The notes: generated by a model not told the origin, from the sequence alone. A DNA stretch of 64,000 nucleotides from Marivita sp. (GCF_020055635.1 NZ_JAIPUT010000001.1:124001-188000), one strand, 5' to 3'. Counted from the first letter of the stretch, positions 49,297 to 58,412 are shown. Numbers and translations: made by a program.

Positions 49297-51261
49297 ATGT
49301 TTCGGCGTATCGCGATCCTGACGATGGTTCTGCTTGGCCTGCCTATGGCTGTGCTGGCGCAAGGCGGGGACCGGCCGCTCGAACGTGCGATGGACCTCAT
49401 GCGGCAAGGCAACTGGGCCGCTGCCCAGATCGAGGCGCGGGGAGACGGGCAGGCGGCGCTGGACGTGATCCTGTGGCATTACCTGCGGGCCGGCCAGGGA
49501 TCACCGCGCGAGGTTCAGGATTTTCTGACGCGCAATCCGGATTGGCCGGGCCTTCCTTACCTTCGTGAAAAGAGCGAAGCCGCGATGACCTCGGCCTCGG
49601 CGGAAGACATCCGCGCCTTCTATGCCGATCACGTTCCAGAAACCGGGGCGGGGGCGCTGTCGCTGGCGCGTGCGTTCCTGACGGCGGATGATCGCGAAGC
49701 GGCGAATGCGGTGGTCCTGCAAGCGTGGCAGACCCTGAGCCTGACGGCCGAAGAACAGGCGGCTTTCCTCGAGACCTATGGCGAGGTGTTGCGGCCGCAC
49801 CATTCTGCGCGGTTGGACGCGATGCTTTGGCGTGGATATGCACAGAACGCCCGCGCCATGCTGCCCCTCGTGGATGAAGGCTGGCAGGCCCTGGCCCAGG
49901 CGCGCATGGCGCTGCGATCCGACGCACCCGGTGTCGACGTGCTGATCGAGGCGGTTCCGGGAAACCTCGGGGCCGATGCCGGGCTTGCCTACGAGCGGTT
50001 TGCCTGGCGCGCCCGCCGCAACCGGACTGACGACGCGATCGAACTGCTTCTGGCGCGGTCGACTTCGCCCGGGTCTCTGGGTCGGCCCGATATCTGGGCG
50101 CGGCAACGCGACGACCTAGTGCGGCAACTGATGCGGGCGGGGCAACACCATGTGGCCTACGACATCGCCTCGTCGCATCACCTTGACGAAGGGTCCGCCT
50201 TTGCCGATCTGGAATGGTTGTCGGGATACCTGTCGCTGCGGTTCCTGGAGGAACCAGAGCGCGCCGCAGGTCATTTCCGGGCCTTGCGCGGCGGCGTGGA
50301 AACACCGATTTCGCTGGGCCGCGCCGGGTATTGGCTGGGCCGCGCGCAAGAGGCTGCGGGCAATTCCGACGCCGCGGCGCAGGCCTATGCGTTCGGCGGC
50401 CAGTACCAGACGACGTTCTATGGATTGCTGGCCGCCGAGGCCGGGGACATTCCGCCCGATCCGCGTCTTGCGGGGGACGAGTCGTTTCCGGATTGGCGCG
50501 ATGCGCCGTTCACGCGGTCGTCGGTCTTTACCGCGGCGATCCTGTTGCTGGATGCCGAAGAGCCGGTGCTGGCCGAACGGTTCCTGACACACTTGGCGGA
50601 ATCGCTGGACCGGACGCAGATCGGGCAGATGGGCCAGATGCTCGATCATCTGAGGCTGCCGCATGTGCAGGTGATGCTGGGCAAGCGCGCGGCCCAATAT
50701 GGCCACGAAGTTCATGCGCCCTACTACGCGCTGCACCCGCTGGCCGAGGTAGCGCATCCTGTCCCGACCGAGCTTGTGCTCGCCATCGCGCGGCGGGAAT
50801 CCGAGTTCGACCCCCGGGTCGTGTCGCCCGTCGGTGCACGTGGCCTGATGCAGGTGATGCCTCGGACCGCGCAAGAGGTCGCCGGATGGCTGAACGTGGA
50901 GTATTCCGAAACCCGGCTGCTTGGCGATCCGGTCTATAACGCCGTGCTGGGAGCGGCCTATCTGGAACGGCTGGCGGCACAGTTCAACGGCAACCCGGTG
51001 ATGATCGCGGCGGGTTACAACGCCGGACCCAGCAGGCCGGCACGCTGGATGGAGGAACGCGGCGATCCCCGGCAAGGCGAGATGGATGTCATCGACTGGA
51101 TCGAGCACATCCCCTTCACCGAAACCCGGAATTACGTGATGCGTGTCGCCGAAAGCCTGCCGATCTACCGCGCGCGTTTGGGGCGCAATCCGCACCCGGT
51201 GCCGTTTTCGCAAGAGCTTGTCGGCTCAACCCTTCTGCCGCTGCCGCCAGAGGGTGAATAG
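49297..51261 (+). CDS. Soluble lytic murein transglycosylase (Slt70-like)
   Basis: 654 codons from the ATG giving MFRRIAILTMVLLGLPMAVL, a signal peptide; GGGGA lies about 11 bases upstream, too near for the in-frame ATG at 49288. A long helical superhelix (about 25-460) precedes the C-terminal GH23 domain with catalytic Glu501 in RRESEFDPRVVS, then GARGLMQVMPRTAQEVA, AAGYNAGPSRPARW and IPFTETRNYVMRV. Cleaves glycan strands in peptidoglycan. Divergent from dapA. Confidence 0.94.
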   Translation: MFRRIAILTMVLLGLPMAVLAQGGDRPLERAMDLMRQGNWAAAQIEARGDGQAALDVILWHYLRAGQGSPREVQDFLTRNPDWPGLPYLREKSEAAMTSASAEDIRAFYADHVPETGAGALSLARAFLTADDREAANAVVLQAWQTLSLTAEEQAAFLETYGEVLRPHHSARLDAMLWRGYAQNARAMLPLVDEGWQALAQARMALRSDAPGVDVLIEAVPGNLGADAGLAYERFAWRARRNRTDDAIELLLARSTSPGSLGRPDIWARQRDDLVRQLMRAGQHHVAYDIASSHHLDEGSAFADLEWLSGYLSLRFLEEPERAAGHFRALRGGVETPISLGRAGYWLGRAQEAAGNSDAAAQAYAFGGQYQTTFYGLLAAEAGDIPPDPRLAGDESFPDWRDAPFTRSSVFTAAILLLDAEEPVLAERFLTHLAESLDRTQIGQMGQMLDHLRLPHVQVMLGKRAAQYGHEVHAPYYALHPLAEVAHPVPTELVLAIARRESEFDPRVVSPVGARGLMQVMPRTAQEVAGWLNVEYSETRLLGDPVYNAVLGAAYLERLAAQFNGNPVMIAAGYNAGPSRPARWMEERGDPRQGEMDVIDWIEHIPFTETRNYVMRVAESLPIYRARLGRNPHPVPFSQELVGSTLLPLPPEGE

Positions 51262-52092
51262 GCCCGCGCCGACGATCAGGCCTGCACCGATCACCACGTT
51301 GGACCGGATGCTTTCTCCGAAGATCACGATGCCAAGGCTCGCAGCAAATGGCAGTTGCAGATAGGCAAAGGGCTGCACCGCGCTGGCTTCGGCCACATCG
51401 TAGCATTTGATCAGCAGGTAGTGTCCGGTGGCCCCCGTGACGCAAAGCATGGCCATCATGGCCCAGTCGAGCGGTATCATCGGTTCCCAGAACCAGATGC
51501 CGATCGCCGTCATGAAGGCCGCGCCAACCGTGCCGGTCCAGAAAAAACTGGTCGCGGCGCTGTCCTTGCGAGCGGCGTAGCGAGTGAGTAGGCCATAAAG
51601 CGCGAACATGAAGGCGGCGATGGTCGGGATGATGGCGAGCGGAGAGAACACGCCGAAGCCGGGTTGCAGGATGACCAGAATGCCGATGAAGCCCACGCCG
51701 ATCGCGGTCCAGCGGCGCCAGCCCACCTGTTCGCCCAGGATCGGACCCGACAAAGCCGCGATGAGCAACGGGTAGCAGGCGAAGATCGCGTGGCTTTCGA
51801 CAAGGCCCAGATAGGTGAAACCAAGCACCATGACGCAGATCTCGGCCGCCAGAAGAAGCCCGCGAAAGCCTTGCAGCCACGGTTGCGTGGTGGCGGCTGC
51901 GGCGCGCAGGCCCCCGGCGCGGCGGCTGGCGACGAACATGACGAAGGCGGCAAAGAACCAGTAGCGGATCATCACGACCATCAACACGTTGTATGCGCTG
52001 GCCAGGTGTTGTGACAGCCCGTCCTGAAGGGCGAAAACGAACGTGGTCGCCACCATGAGCCAGATGCCCAGGCGGTTGTTGGTCTCGGTCAT
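51226..52092 (-). CDS. EamA/DMT-family transporter
   Basis: 288 codons with about ten hydrophobic segments in two homologous halves (the EamA repeat), for example LGIWLMVATTFVFALQDGLS, GLLLAAEICVMVLGFTYLG and GLIVGAGLFTLW at the end. Drug/metabolite efflux or uptake across the inner membrane; substrate unknown. Its 3' end overlaps the convergent Slt gene by 36 bases, and it starts 1 base after mnmD. Confidence 0.88.
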   Translation of the reverse strand: MTETNNRLGIWLMVATTFVFALQDGLSQHLASAYNVLMVVMIRYWFFAAFVMFVASRRAGGLRAAAATTQPWLQGFRGLLLAAEICVMVLGFTYLGLVESHAIFACYPLLIAALSGPILGEQVGWRRWTAIGVGFIGILVILQPGFGVFSPLAIIPTIAAFMFALYGLLTRYAARKDSAATSFFWTGTVGAAFMTAIGIWFWEPMIPLDWAMMAMLCVTGATGHYLLIKCYDVAEASAVQPFAYLQLPFAASLGIVIFGESIRSNVVIGAGLIVGAGLFTLWRQRQKG

Positions 52093-52093
52093 G

Positions 52094-52768
52094 TCAGACG
52101 TCTTTCCGGGCGAGGGTCATGTGGCGTTTACGGCCAAAGCCGGGAACGCGGGTGGTGATGAGGCCCGCCGCATCCAGCGCGCGGCGCACGTGGCCTGCAG
52201 CGCTATAGGTGGCGGCGGTGCCGTTCGGGGCTGTCTTCTGCCCAACGAGGGCCAGGAGGTCCGGCTCCCACAGCTCGGGGTTCTTGGCGGGCGAAAAGCC
52301 GTCGAGGAACCACGCATCCACCGGTTGCGACAGCCCGTGCAGCGTCTTGCGCGCATCGCCCTCGACAAGGGTGAAGCGCAGGTCGGGCAGGGCGATCCGG
52401 CGGGCGCCGTCGGCCCAGAACGGAGCAAGCTCGTCGGCGATGGGTTTGAGCTCCGGGAAGGCCTGTTGCGCGCGGATCATGTCGTTGGCATTCATGGGGA
52501 ACGCTTCGAAACTTGTGAAATGCAGCGTGCCCGTCTGCCCGCTGGACCGCCAGAGGTCGAGCGCCGCCAAGAGGTTCAGCCCGGTGCCGAAGCCCAGCTC
52601 TGCGATGTGGAACCCGTCCCTGAACCGTGCGGGCAGGTCGTTGCCCGCCAGAAACACGTGGCGCGTTTCGGCCAGCCCGTTGTCGAGCGAAAAATAGGGA
52701 TCGTCGAACCGGCGGGAGACGGGAACGTCCCCGTCGCGCCAGTCGAGCGGTTCCGTCTGGAGTTCCAT
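52094..52768 (-). CDS. mnmD: tRNA 5-methylaminomethyl-2-thiouridine methyltransferase (MnmD)
   Basis: 224 codons. Adds the final methyl of mnm5(s2)U34 in tRNA wobble positions. SAM-binding ELGFGTGLN (57-65) and the DUF752-family block DGFSPAKNPELW (156-167) define it. It corresponds to the N-terminal half of E. coli MnmC; the oxidoreductase half is not fused but is encoded divergently 48 bases away. Confidence 0.92.
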   Translation of the reverse strand: MELQTEPLDWRDGDVPVSRRFDDPYFSLDNGLAETRHVFLAGNDLPARFRDGFHIAELGFGTGLNLLAALDLWRSSGQTGTLHFTSFEAFPMNANDMIRAQQAFPELKPIADELAPFWADGARRIALPDLRFTLVEGDARKTLHGLSQPVDAWFLDGFSPAKNPELWEPDLLALVGQKTAPNGTAATYSAAGHVRRALDAAGLITTRVPGFGRKRHMTLARKDV

Positions 52769-52816
52769 GATGACATACCTTAGCGACGGCGGCGACCTTG
52801 GCGAGGAGTAACCGGA

Positions 52817-53869
52817 ATGGCAATGCCCGAAATCGCACCCGACATCACCGTGCGCGGAGCCGGAATTTTCGGCCTCAGCATCGCGTGGGTCCTGACCCGA
52901 CGTGGCGCGCGGGTTCAGGTGGTCGATCCCCATGGCGCGGGGTCCGGGTCCAGCGGAGGGCTCGTGGGCGCTCTGGCGCCGCATGTGCCGGAAAACTGGA
53001 ATGACAAGAAAGCGTTTCAGCTCGACAGCCTGCTGATGGCCGAAGCCTTCTGGACGGATGTGCAGGCGGCGGGGGGCGGTGATCCGGGTTATGCGCGGAC
53101 CGGGCGGTTGCAGCCGATTGCCGATGATCACGGCTTGGCCTTGGCACTGGCACGGACCAAGGGCGCAAGAGACCTGTGGCAGGGGCACGCGGTGTGGGAG
53201 GTGATCCGCGCCAAGGAGGCCGGGGATTTCGCTCCGTACTCGCCAAGCGGTTACCTGATCCGCGATACGCTGACGGCGCGCATGCATCCGCGCCAGGCAT
53301 GCGCGGCTTTGGTCGCCGCTTTGCAGGCAAAGGGTGTCGAGGTTGTTCCAGAAGCCCCGGATCGCGGCTCAGTGATCTGGGCCACGGGCTGGCGCGGGTT
53401 GCTGGAGGTGTCCGAGCAGGTCGGCAAATCCATCGGGGCCGGGATCAAGGGACAATCGGCGGCGCTGGCCCATGACGCAGGGCCGGTGCCGCAGGTGTTT
53501 GTCGACGGGTTGCACATCATCCCCCATGCCAATGGCACGGTTGCCATCGGATCGACCAGCGAACGGGAATTCGACACGCCTGACGGGCTGGACGGGCAGT
53601 GCGATGACCTGATCGCCCGGGCTGTTGCCGCGATGCCGGTTCTGGCGGAGGCGTCGGTGGTGGACCGCTGGGCCGGGGTGCGCCCCCGTGCCCGGTCCCG
53701 TGCGCCGATGCTGGGCGCGTGGCCGGGCCGCGACGGACATTTCATCGCCAATGGCGGGTTCAAGATCGGCTTTGGCATGGCGCCCAAGGTGGCCGAGGTC
53801 ATGGCGGATCTCGTGCTGGACGGGAACGACGGCATCCCCGAGGGCTTTCGCGTCGAGGCGTCTATGTAG
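52817..53869 (+). CDS. FAD-dependent oxidoreductase, likely MnmC oxidase-domain homologue
   Basis: 350 codons. A DAO-type fold: VRGAGIFGLSIAWVLTRRGA binds FAD ADP, SGSSGGLVGALAPHVPE is the next conserved loop, and the C-terminus has RWAGVRPRARSRAPMLG and FIANGGFKIGFGMAPKVAE. The GALAPH loop and the divergent pairing with mnmD point to conversion of cmnm5U to nm5U in tRNA, as done by the C-terminal half of MnmC. Alternatives are other amine oxidases of the same fold. Confidence 0.82.
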   Translation: MAMPEIAPDITVRGAGIFGLSIAWVLTRRGARVQVVDPHGAGSGSSGGLVGALAPHVPENWNDKKAFQLDSLLMAEAFWTDVQAAGGGDPGYARTGRLQPIADDHGLALALARTKGARDLWQGHAVWEVIRAKEAGDFAPYSPSGYLIRDTLTARMHPRQACAALVAALQAKGVEVVPEAPDRGSVIWATGWRGLLEVSEQVGKSIGAGIKGQSAALAHDAGPVPQVFVDGLHIIPHANGTVAIGSTSEREFDTPDGLDGQCDDLIARAVAAMPVLAEASVVDRWAGVRPRARSRAPMLGAWPGRDGHFIANGGFKIGFGMAPKVAEVMADLVLDGNDGIPEGFRVEASM

Positions 53870-55322
53870 CGTCGATCGACCTGGCGATTTCGGCGACACC
53901 CGGGTCGATGCGTGCCTGCTGGATCGAACTGTAGGCAAGCCGGTAGAAATTGCGCGGCGGGGTCCGGTCGGCAAAGAACGCGGTGCCCGGTTCGATAAGC
54001 ACGCTCGAGGCGCGCAGCCTTTGGGCGAGATCCTCGCAATCGACATGTTCGGGCGCGCGCATCCAGAAGCTCGATCCGCCATGGGTGCCTTTGCCGGCGA
54101 GGCTGAGACCGTGCTTGCCGATCGCGTGTTCCATGATCACGCGCCGGTCATGCAGGGCTTTGCCGATTCTGCGGATCAGGCTGTCGTAATGCCCGAGACT
54201 GAGGAAATAGGCTGTGGTGCGCTGGGTCAGACCCGGAGGGTGGCGCAGGACGGATGCCCTGAGCGCGCGCGCCTCACGGATGAAGGGCGCGGACCCCACG
54301 AGGTAGCCAAGGCGCAGACCAGGGAAGAGCGATTTGGAAAAGCTGCCTACGTAGATCACCCGTCCATCTGCATCGAGACTCTTGAGGGCCGGCATCGGTG
54401 GCTTCAGGTAGGCCAGCTCGAATTCGTAATCGTCTTCGACAATGAGCGCGTTCAAGTCCCGCGCGCGATCCAGCAACGCCTGCCGCCGTGCCAAGGGCAT
54501 GGTGTGAGAGGTGGGGCATTGATGGCTGGGTGTCGTGAAGATCACGTCGGTGGTTTCGGGAATATCGCCGGGGGGCAAGCCGTCTTCGTCGACGTCGACG
54601 GCGCTCAGATGGCAGCGAGACCGCGTAAGGACATCACGCAGCGCCGGGTAGCAGGGGTTTTCGATCACGGCCTTGCGCCGTTGGGTCAGCAGAACCTGCG
54701 ATGTCATCCAGAGCGCATTCTGCGCGCCCATGGTGATCAGGACTTCCTCGGGGTTGGCCGTGATGCCCCGCCGGGGCAGGGTATGCCGCAGAAGGAATTC
54801 CACCAGCTGAGGATCATCCTGGTCGTAGTAATCGCGCGTCAGCGCGGCGAAATCCCGCGCGCCCAGGGCCTGCAACGCGCATTGCCGCCAATTGGCATGG
54901 TCGAAAAGCTGCGGATCGGTCTGGCCATAGAGAAACGGATAGCGATACTGCGCCCAATCCGTCGGTTTGACCAATGTCGCGCCACCGGTAAATCTTTGCC
55001 CCAGCGCCCGTGTCCAATCGACCGCGTCTTCGCGCTGGGCGGATTTTTCGAAGCGGGGGGGCTCTGGCGCGTCGGGGGACACAAAATACCCGGAACGGCC
55101 TTTCGAGCTGAGAAAGTCGTTTGCAAGCAGTTCGGTATAGGCCAGCGTCACGGTGATCCGGCTGACCCCGAGATGCTGCGCCAGGCTTCGGGTCGAGGGC
55201 AGCTTTTCACCGCGCCGGAACCGTCCCGACAGGATGCCCTCGGCCACCATCTGCTGGATTCGCGATTGCAACGTGCCCTTGGTGTCGGGCTTGAGAAAGA
55301 AGGTTTCGACCGGAATTGCCAT
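53862..55322 (-). CDS. MocR-type (GntR/aminotransferase) transcriptional regulator
   Basis: 486 codons. An N-terminal GntR winged helix (about 15-82, with LPSTRSLAQHLGVSRITVTL) is fused to a type I aminotransferase-like domain that binds PLP: Asp298 region VEDDYEFE and Lys330 in SFSKSLFPGLRLGY. MocR proteins sense PLP-linked amino compounds and control nearby metabolic or transport genes; here the binding-protein and M20 deacylase genes lie just upstream on the same strand. No Shine-Dalgarno precedes the ATG. The last 8 bases overlap the convergent oxidoreductase gene. Confidence 0.92.
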   Translation of the reverse strand: MAIPVETFFLKPDTKGTLQSRIQQMVAEGILSGRFRRGEKLPSTRSLAQHLGVSRITVTLAYTELLANDFLSSKGRSGYFVSPDAPEPPRFEKSAQREDAVDWTRALGQRFTGGATLVKPTDWAQYRYPFLYGQTDPQLFDHANWRQCALQALGARDFAALTRDYYDQDDPQLVEFLLRHTLPRRGITANPEEVLITMGAQNALWMTSQVLLTQRRKAVIENPCYPALRDVLTRSRCHLSAVDVDEDGLPPGDIPETTDVIFTTPSHQCPTSHTMPLARRQALLDRARDLNALIVEDDYEFELAYLKPPMPALKSLDADGRVIYVGSFSKSLFPGLRLGYLVGSAPFIREARALRASVLRHPPGLTQRTTAYFLSLGHYDSLIRRIGKALHDRRVIMEHAIGKHGLSLAGKGTHGGSSFWMRAPEHVDCEDLAQRLRASSVLIEPGTAFFADRTPPRNFYRLAYSSIQQARIDPGVAEIARSIDAT

Positions 55323-55328
55323 CGGGTG

Positions 55329-55357
55329 AGCCTAGGCTGGACTTATGCGCTTGGCAA
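55329..55357 (-). promoter_or_regulatory. Candidate promoter of the MocR gene with overlapping palindrome
   Basis: On the minus strand TTGCCA (55357-55352), 17 bases, TAGGCT (55334-55329). The predicted transcription start falls at or next to the ATG, suggesting a leaderless message. The perfect 10-mer palindrome AGCCTAGGCT (55329-55338) covers the -10 box and could be an autoregulatory operator. Confidence 0.35.
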
Positions 55358-55373
55358 TCTGGTCTTACCTGCG

Positions 55374-55469
55374 CCAAGCCGCTTCGAAGCGGCTTGGTTG
55401 AAGGTCTTTCGAAAGACCTTTGGAACGCGATTTCGAAATCGCGTTTAGAAAGCGGTTTCGAAACCGCTT
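55374..55469. repeat. Array of four perfect palindromes centred on TTCGAA
   Basis: Four consecutive perfect inverted repeats of 24, 20, 22 and 20 bp lie at 55374-55397, 55401-55420, 55424-55445 and 55450-55469. Each has TTCGAA at its centre but different arms (left halves CCAAGCCGCTTC, AAGGTCTTTC, AACGCGATTTC, AAGCGGTTTC). Centres are 25, 24 and 25 bases apart. The array begins 7 bases after the stop of the binding-protein gene and ends 52 bases before the MocR start. As RNA it would fold into four stacked hairpins, so a terminator or mRNA-end stabiliser is one reading; a multi-site operator is another. Confidence 0.8.
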
Positions 55470-55475
55470 GCGCCC

Positions 55476-56951
55476 CTACTCGGACCAGCGCACGCCAGTC
55501 AGGTCCGTCGCCTGGGTCGGAGCGTTCTGCCAAAGCCCCTCGATCCGCGCATCCGCCACGGTGGGGAACGCCAGCTGGAACAGGTAGCCGTTGACGTAAT
55601 CATCTGCGATCATCTTCTGGGCCTGTGCGATGAGATCGGATCGCGCCGCCGGATCGCTGGTCTCTCCCAGCGTGGACATCAGGTCCTGGAACTCCGGATT
55701 GTCATACTGGAAATAATAATCCGGACGCGCATAGATTCCGATGTCGAAGGGTTCGGTATGGCTGACGATGGTCAGGCCGAAATCCTTGCCGCGGAACACT
55801 TCCTCGAGCCACTGGGCCCATTCGAGATTGGTGATCTCGGTCTCGATACCCACGGCGCGCAGCTGCGCCGCGATGATCTCGCCGCCGCGCCGGGCATAGG
55901 AGGGCGGGGGCAGCTTGAGCGTCGTGGTGAAGCCGTCGGCAAAACCGGCCTCGGCCAGCAGCGCTCTGGCGGTTTCGACATCATGGGCGGATTGCCCGGT
56001 CAGATCGACGTAATCGGGATTGTGCGGTGCGAAATGTGTGCCGATCGGGGTGCCAAGACCGAACATCGCGCCGTCGATGATCGTCTGGCGGTCGATGGCA
56101 TGGGACACGGCCTGACGCACCAGCAAATTGTCGAAGGGCGGTTGCTTGTTGTTCATCGCAAGGATCGTTTCGCCCTCGGTCGATCCGACAAGCACCTGGA
56201 AGCGCGGATCGGCTTCGAACTGGGGCAGGTTTTCCGGCGCCGGGAAACCCGCGAAGGCGTCGATATCCTGTGCCATCATGGCGGCGAAGGCGGCGGTGGG
56301 ATCGGAGATGAACTTGAAAGTGGCGCCTTCGAGCGCGGGCGCGTCACCCCAATAATCGGGATTGCGGGCAAGCTCGATCCGGTCGCCCTGCACCCATTCC
56401 TCGAAGGTGAAAGGGCCGGTGCCAATCGGCGTCTGCTTGATGCCCTCGATGCTTTCGGGTGCCACGATCACCGCGTCGCCCCAGGCCATGTTGAAGAGGA
56501 AATTGCCATCGGGCGCGGAAAGTTGCACCTCGACCGTGGTCGGGTCGAGGACCGTCACCTCTTCGATGCCTTCGAAAAGCGCCTTCTGCGCGTTCGCGCT
56601 GTCTTCGGCGCGGGCGCGGTCGAGGCTGAACTTGACGTCTTCGGCGTCCATCGTGGTGCCGTCATGAAAGGTCACGCCATCGCGCAGGGTGAAGGTGTAG
56701 GTGGTGCCGTCTTCGCTGATGTCCCAGCTTTCGGCGAGGCCGGCCACAACCGAGCCATCCGACATGAAGCGCGTCAGGCCTTCGAACACGTTGGCATAGA
56801 GCACCGAGTCGATTGCGCCCGCGGCGGCACTGGTCGGATCGAGATGTGGCGGTTCAAGTTGCAGCGCGATGGTGAGGTCGGTTTGCTGCGCCAGTGCAGG
56901 CGTCGTCAGCAGCGCGGCCAAGGCGGCCCCGCGAAGAAAATGAGCGGTCAT
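55476..56951 (-). CDS. Peptide-type ABC transporter substrate-binding protein (family 5)
   Basis: 491 codons from the ATG giving MTAHFLRGAALAALLTTPAL, a signal peptide cut near ALA-Q (about 22). Family 5 (DppA/OppA-like) features: TDLTIALQLEPPHLDP, YANVFEGLTRFMSDGSVVAGLAESW-like motif split across the N-lobe, FTLRDGVTFHDGTTMDAEDV and a C-terminal DYVNGYLFQLAFPTVAD. Binds oligopeptides or related solutes in the periplasm. No permease or ATPase genes are in the window. The M20 deacylase gene upstream suggests import and deacylation of an N-acylated compound. Confidence 0.9.
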   Translation of the reverse strand: MTAHFLRGAALAALLTTPALAQQTDLTIALQLEPPHLDPTSAAAGAIDSVLYANVFEGLTRFMSDGSVVAGLAESWDISEDGTTYTFTLRDGVTFHDGTTMDAEDVKFSLDRARAEDSANAQKALFEGIEEVTVLDPTTVEVQLSAPDGNFLFNMAWGDAVIVAPESIEGIKQTPIGTGPFTFEEWVQGDRIELARNPDYWGDAPALEGATFKFISDPTAAFAAMMAQDIDAFAGFPAPENLPQFEADPRFQVLVGSTEGETILAMNNKQPPFDNLLVRQAVSHAIDRQTIIDGAMFGLGTPIGTHFAPHNPDYVDLTGQSAHDVETARALLAEAGFADGFTTTLKLPPPSYARRGGEIIAAQLRAVGIETEITNLEWAQWLEEVFRGKDFGLTIVSHTEPFDIGIYARPDYYFQYDNPEFQDLMSTLGETSDPAARSDLIAQAQKMIADDYVNGYLFQLAFPTVADARIEGLWQNAPTQATDLTGVRWSE

Positions 56952-57137
56952 GGTATCCCTCCAGTTGTCGGAAGGAGTGTCAGGGCAAAACCCGCCGTGA
57001 TCAAGTCTCTGCTTTTCGGTCGCGGGATGCGCGTTTGACTCGGGTCGGAGCGAGGAGCATTGCCCAAGGTGCGTGAGCACATGACGAACATCGTCCAATC
57101 CCTCGCGCGGTCCGGGATATTTATGAACCAGAGAAGC

Positions 57138-58412
57138 CTAGGGCAGCAGCAAGGTTTCGAGCGCGCGGCCCATGACCTTGGCGCTGTCGAGCATGTCGGT
57201 GATGCCGATCCATTCATCCGGTTTATGCGCAAGTTCCAGCACACCGGGTCCGTAGGCGATGCAGTTTTTCAGCTTGCCGATCCGGTCGATATGTTTCTGG
57301 TCGTAGCTGCCGGGTGACGCCACATAGGTCGGGTCATGGCCCAGCACATCGCGGATGGCGTCATGCACGGTGGTGACGATGGCCGCGGTCTTGTCGGTCA
57401 TCGACGGGATCACGCGGTTGATCTCGCGGATTTCGTAGTCGAAGTTTTCACGCCGCGCCTTGAGGTCTTCGAGCAGGTCGATCACCTCTTGCCGGACCGC
57501 GTCGATGGGTTCTTCCATCAGGAAGCGGCGGTCGATGACGATGCGGCAGCTGTCGGGCACGCAATGGGCGGGCAGGCCGGTATAGTCGGTGGCCTGCTCG
57601 TGCTGGCCGCCATGCACCGAGTTGATGTTCATGGTCGATTGGCGCGCGCCTTCGGGGACCACGGGCATCTCGGTCCAACGCGACGCCATGGCGGGAAACA
57701 GCGAATCCTCGAAGGCTTGCAGCACGGCACCCATGTGGCGGACCGCGCAATCGCCGAGAAAGGGCATGGAGCCATGGGCGATCTCGCCTTTGGTTTCGAT
57801 CTCGGCCCACCAGCCACCGCGATGACCCAGGCAGATGCGGTCCTTGTTCAGCGGTTCCGGGATGATCACGTGCTGCACGCGGTCAGGCGCGAACCAGCCC
57901 TGTTCGGCCAGATGGGCGACACCGCCATAACCGCCGGATTCTTCGTCTGCGGTGCCGCTGATCTCGATGGCGCCGGCATAGTCCGGATGCTGGGCGATGA
58001 ACGCTTCGGCGGCGATGATCGAGGCGGCGAGGCCGCCTTTCATGTCACAGGCGCCGCGCCCGTAGATCCTGTCACCTTCCACCGCGGCCTTGAACGGATC
58101 GCGGGTCCACCCATGGCCGACCTCGACCACATCGGTATGCGCGTTGAAATGAACGCAGGGACCGGGGCGGGCGCCGTCGTGGCGGGCCACCAGGTTCCAA
58201 CGGGGATAGCGGTCGCTGTCGCCGGGGGCGCCTTCGGCCCGGACCCAGGTGGTCTCGAAACCCGATCGGGTCAGCCGCGCATCCAGCAGGTCGCAGATCG
58301 CGGCATAGTTTTCGCCCGGCGGATTCAGCGTCGGGATGCGGATCAGTTCCTGCGTCAGTCCGATCAGATCATCGCGCGCGTCATCAATCCGTTGGAAGAG
58401 CCCGTCGCCCAT
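57138..58412 (-). CDS. M20 family ArgE/DapE-type deacylase
   Basis: 424 codons. Di-zinc amidohydrolase: the first ligand motif FNAHTDVVEV, bridging Asp in IYGRGACDMKGG, catalytic Glu-Glu in TADEESGGYGG and a later His region ELAHKPDEW. Related to acetylornithine deacetylase and succinyl-diaminopimelate desuccinylase, but the linkage to a peptide-binding protein and a MocR regulator points to a catabolic substrate rather than core Arg/Lys synthesis. The 186-base gap to the binding-protein gene has no gene that I can see. Confidence 0.9.
   Translation of the reverse strand: MGDGLFQRIDDARDDLIGLTQELIRIPTLNPPGENYAAICDLLDARLTRSGFETTWVRAEGAPGDSDRYPRWNLVARHDGARPGPCVHFNAHTDVVEVGHGWTRDPFKAAVEGDRIYGRGACDMKGGLAASIIAAEAFIAQHPDYAGAIEISGTADEESGGYGGVAHLAEQGWFAPDRVQHVIIPEPLNKDRICLGHRGGWWAEIETKGEIAHGSMPFLGDCAVRHMGAVLQAFEDSLFPAMASRWTEMPVVPEGARQSTMNINSVHGGQHEQATDYTGLPAHCVPDSCRIVIDRRFLMEEPIDAVRQEVIDLLEDLKARRENFDYEIREINRVIPSMTDKTAAIVTTVHDAIRDVLGHDPTYVASPGSYDQKHIDRIGKLKNCIAYGPGVLELAHKPDEWIGITDMLDSAKVMGRALETLLLP

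Noticed and set aside
55374-55469. CRISPR array or tandem direct repeat
   Set aside because: The units share only the TTCGAA centre; the arms differ and there are no constant repeats separated by spacers, nor any cas genes.
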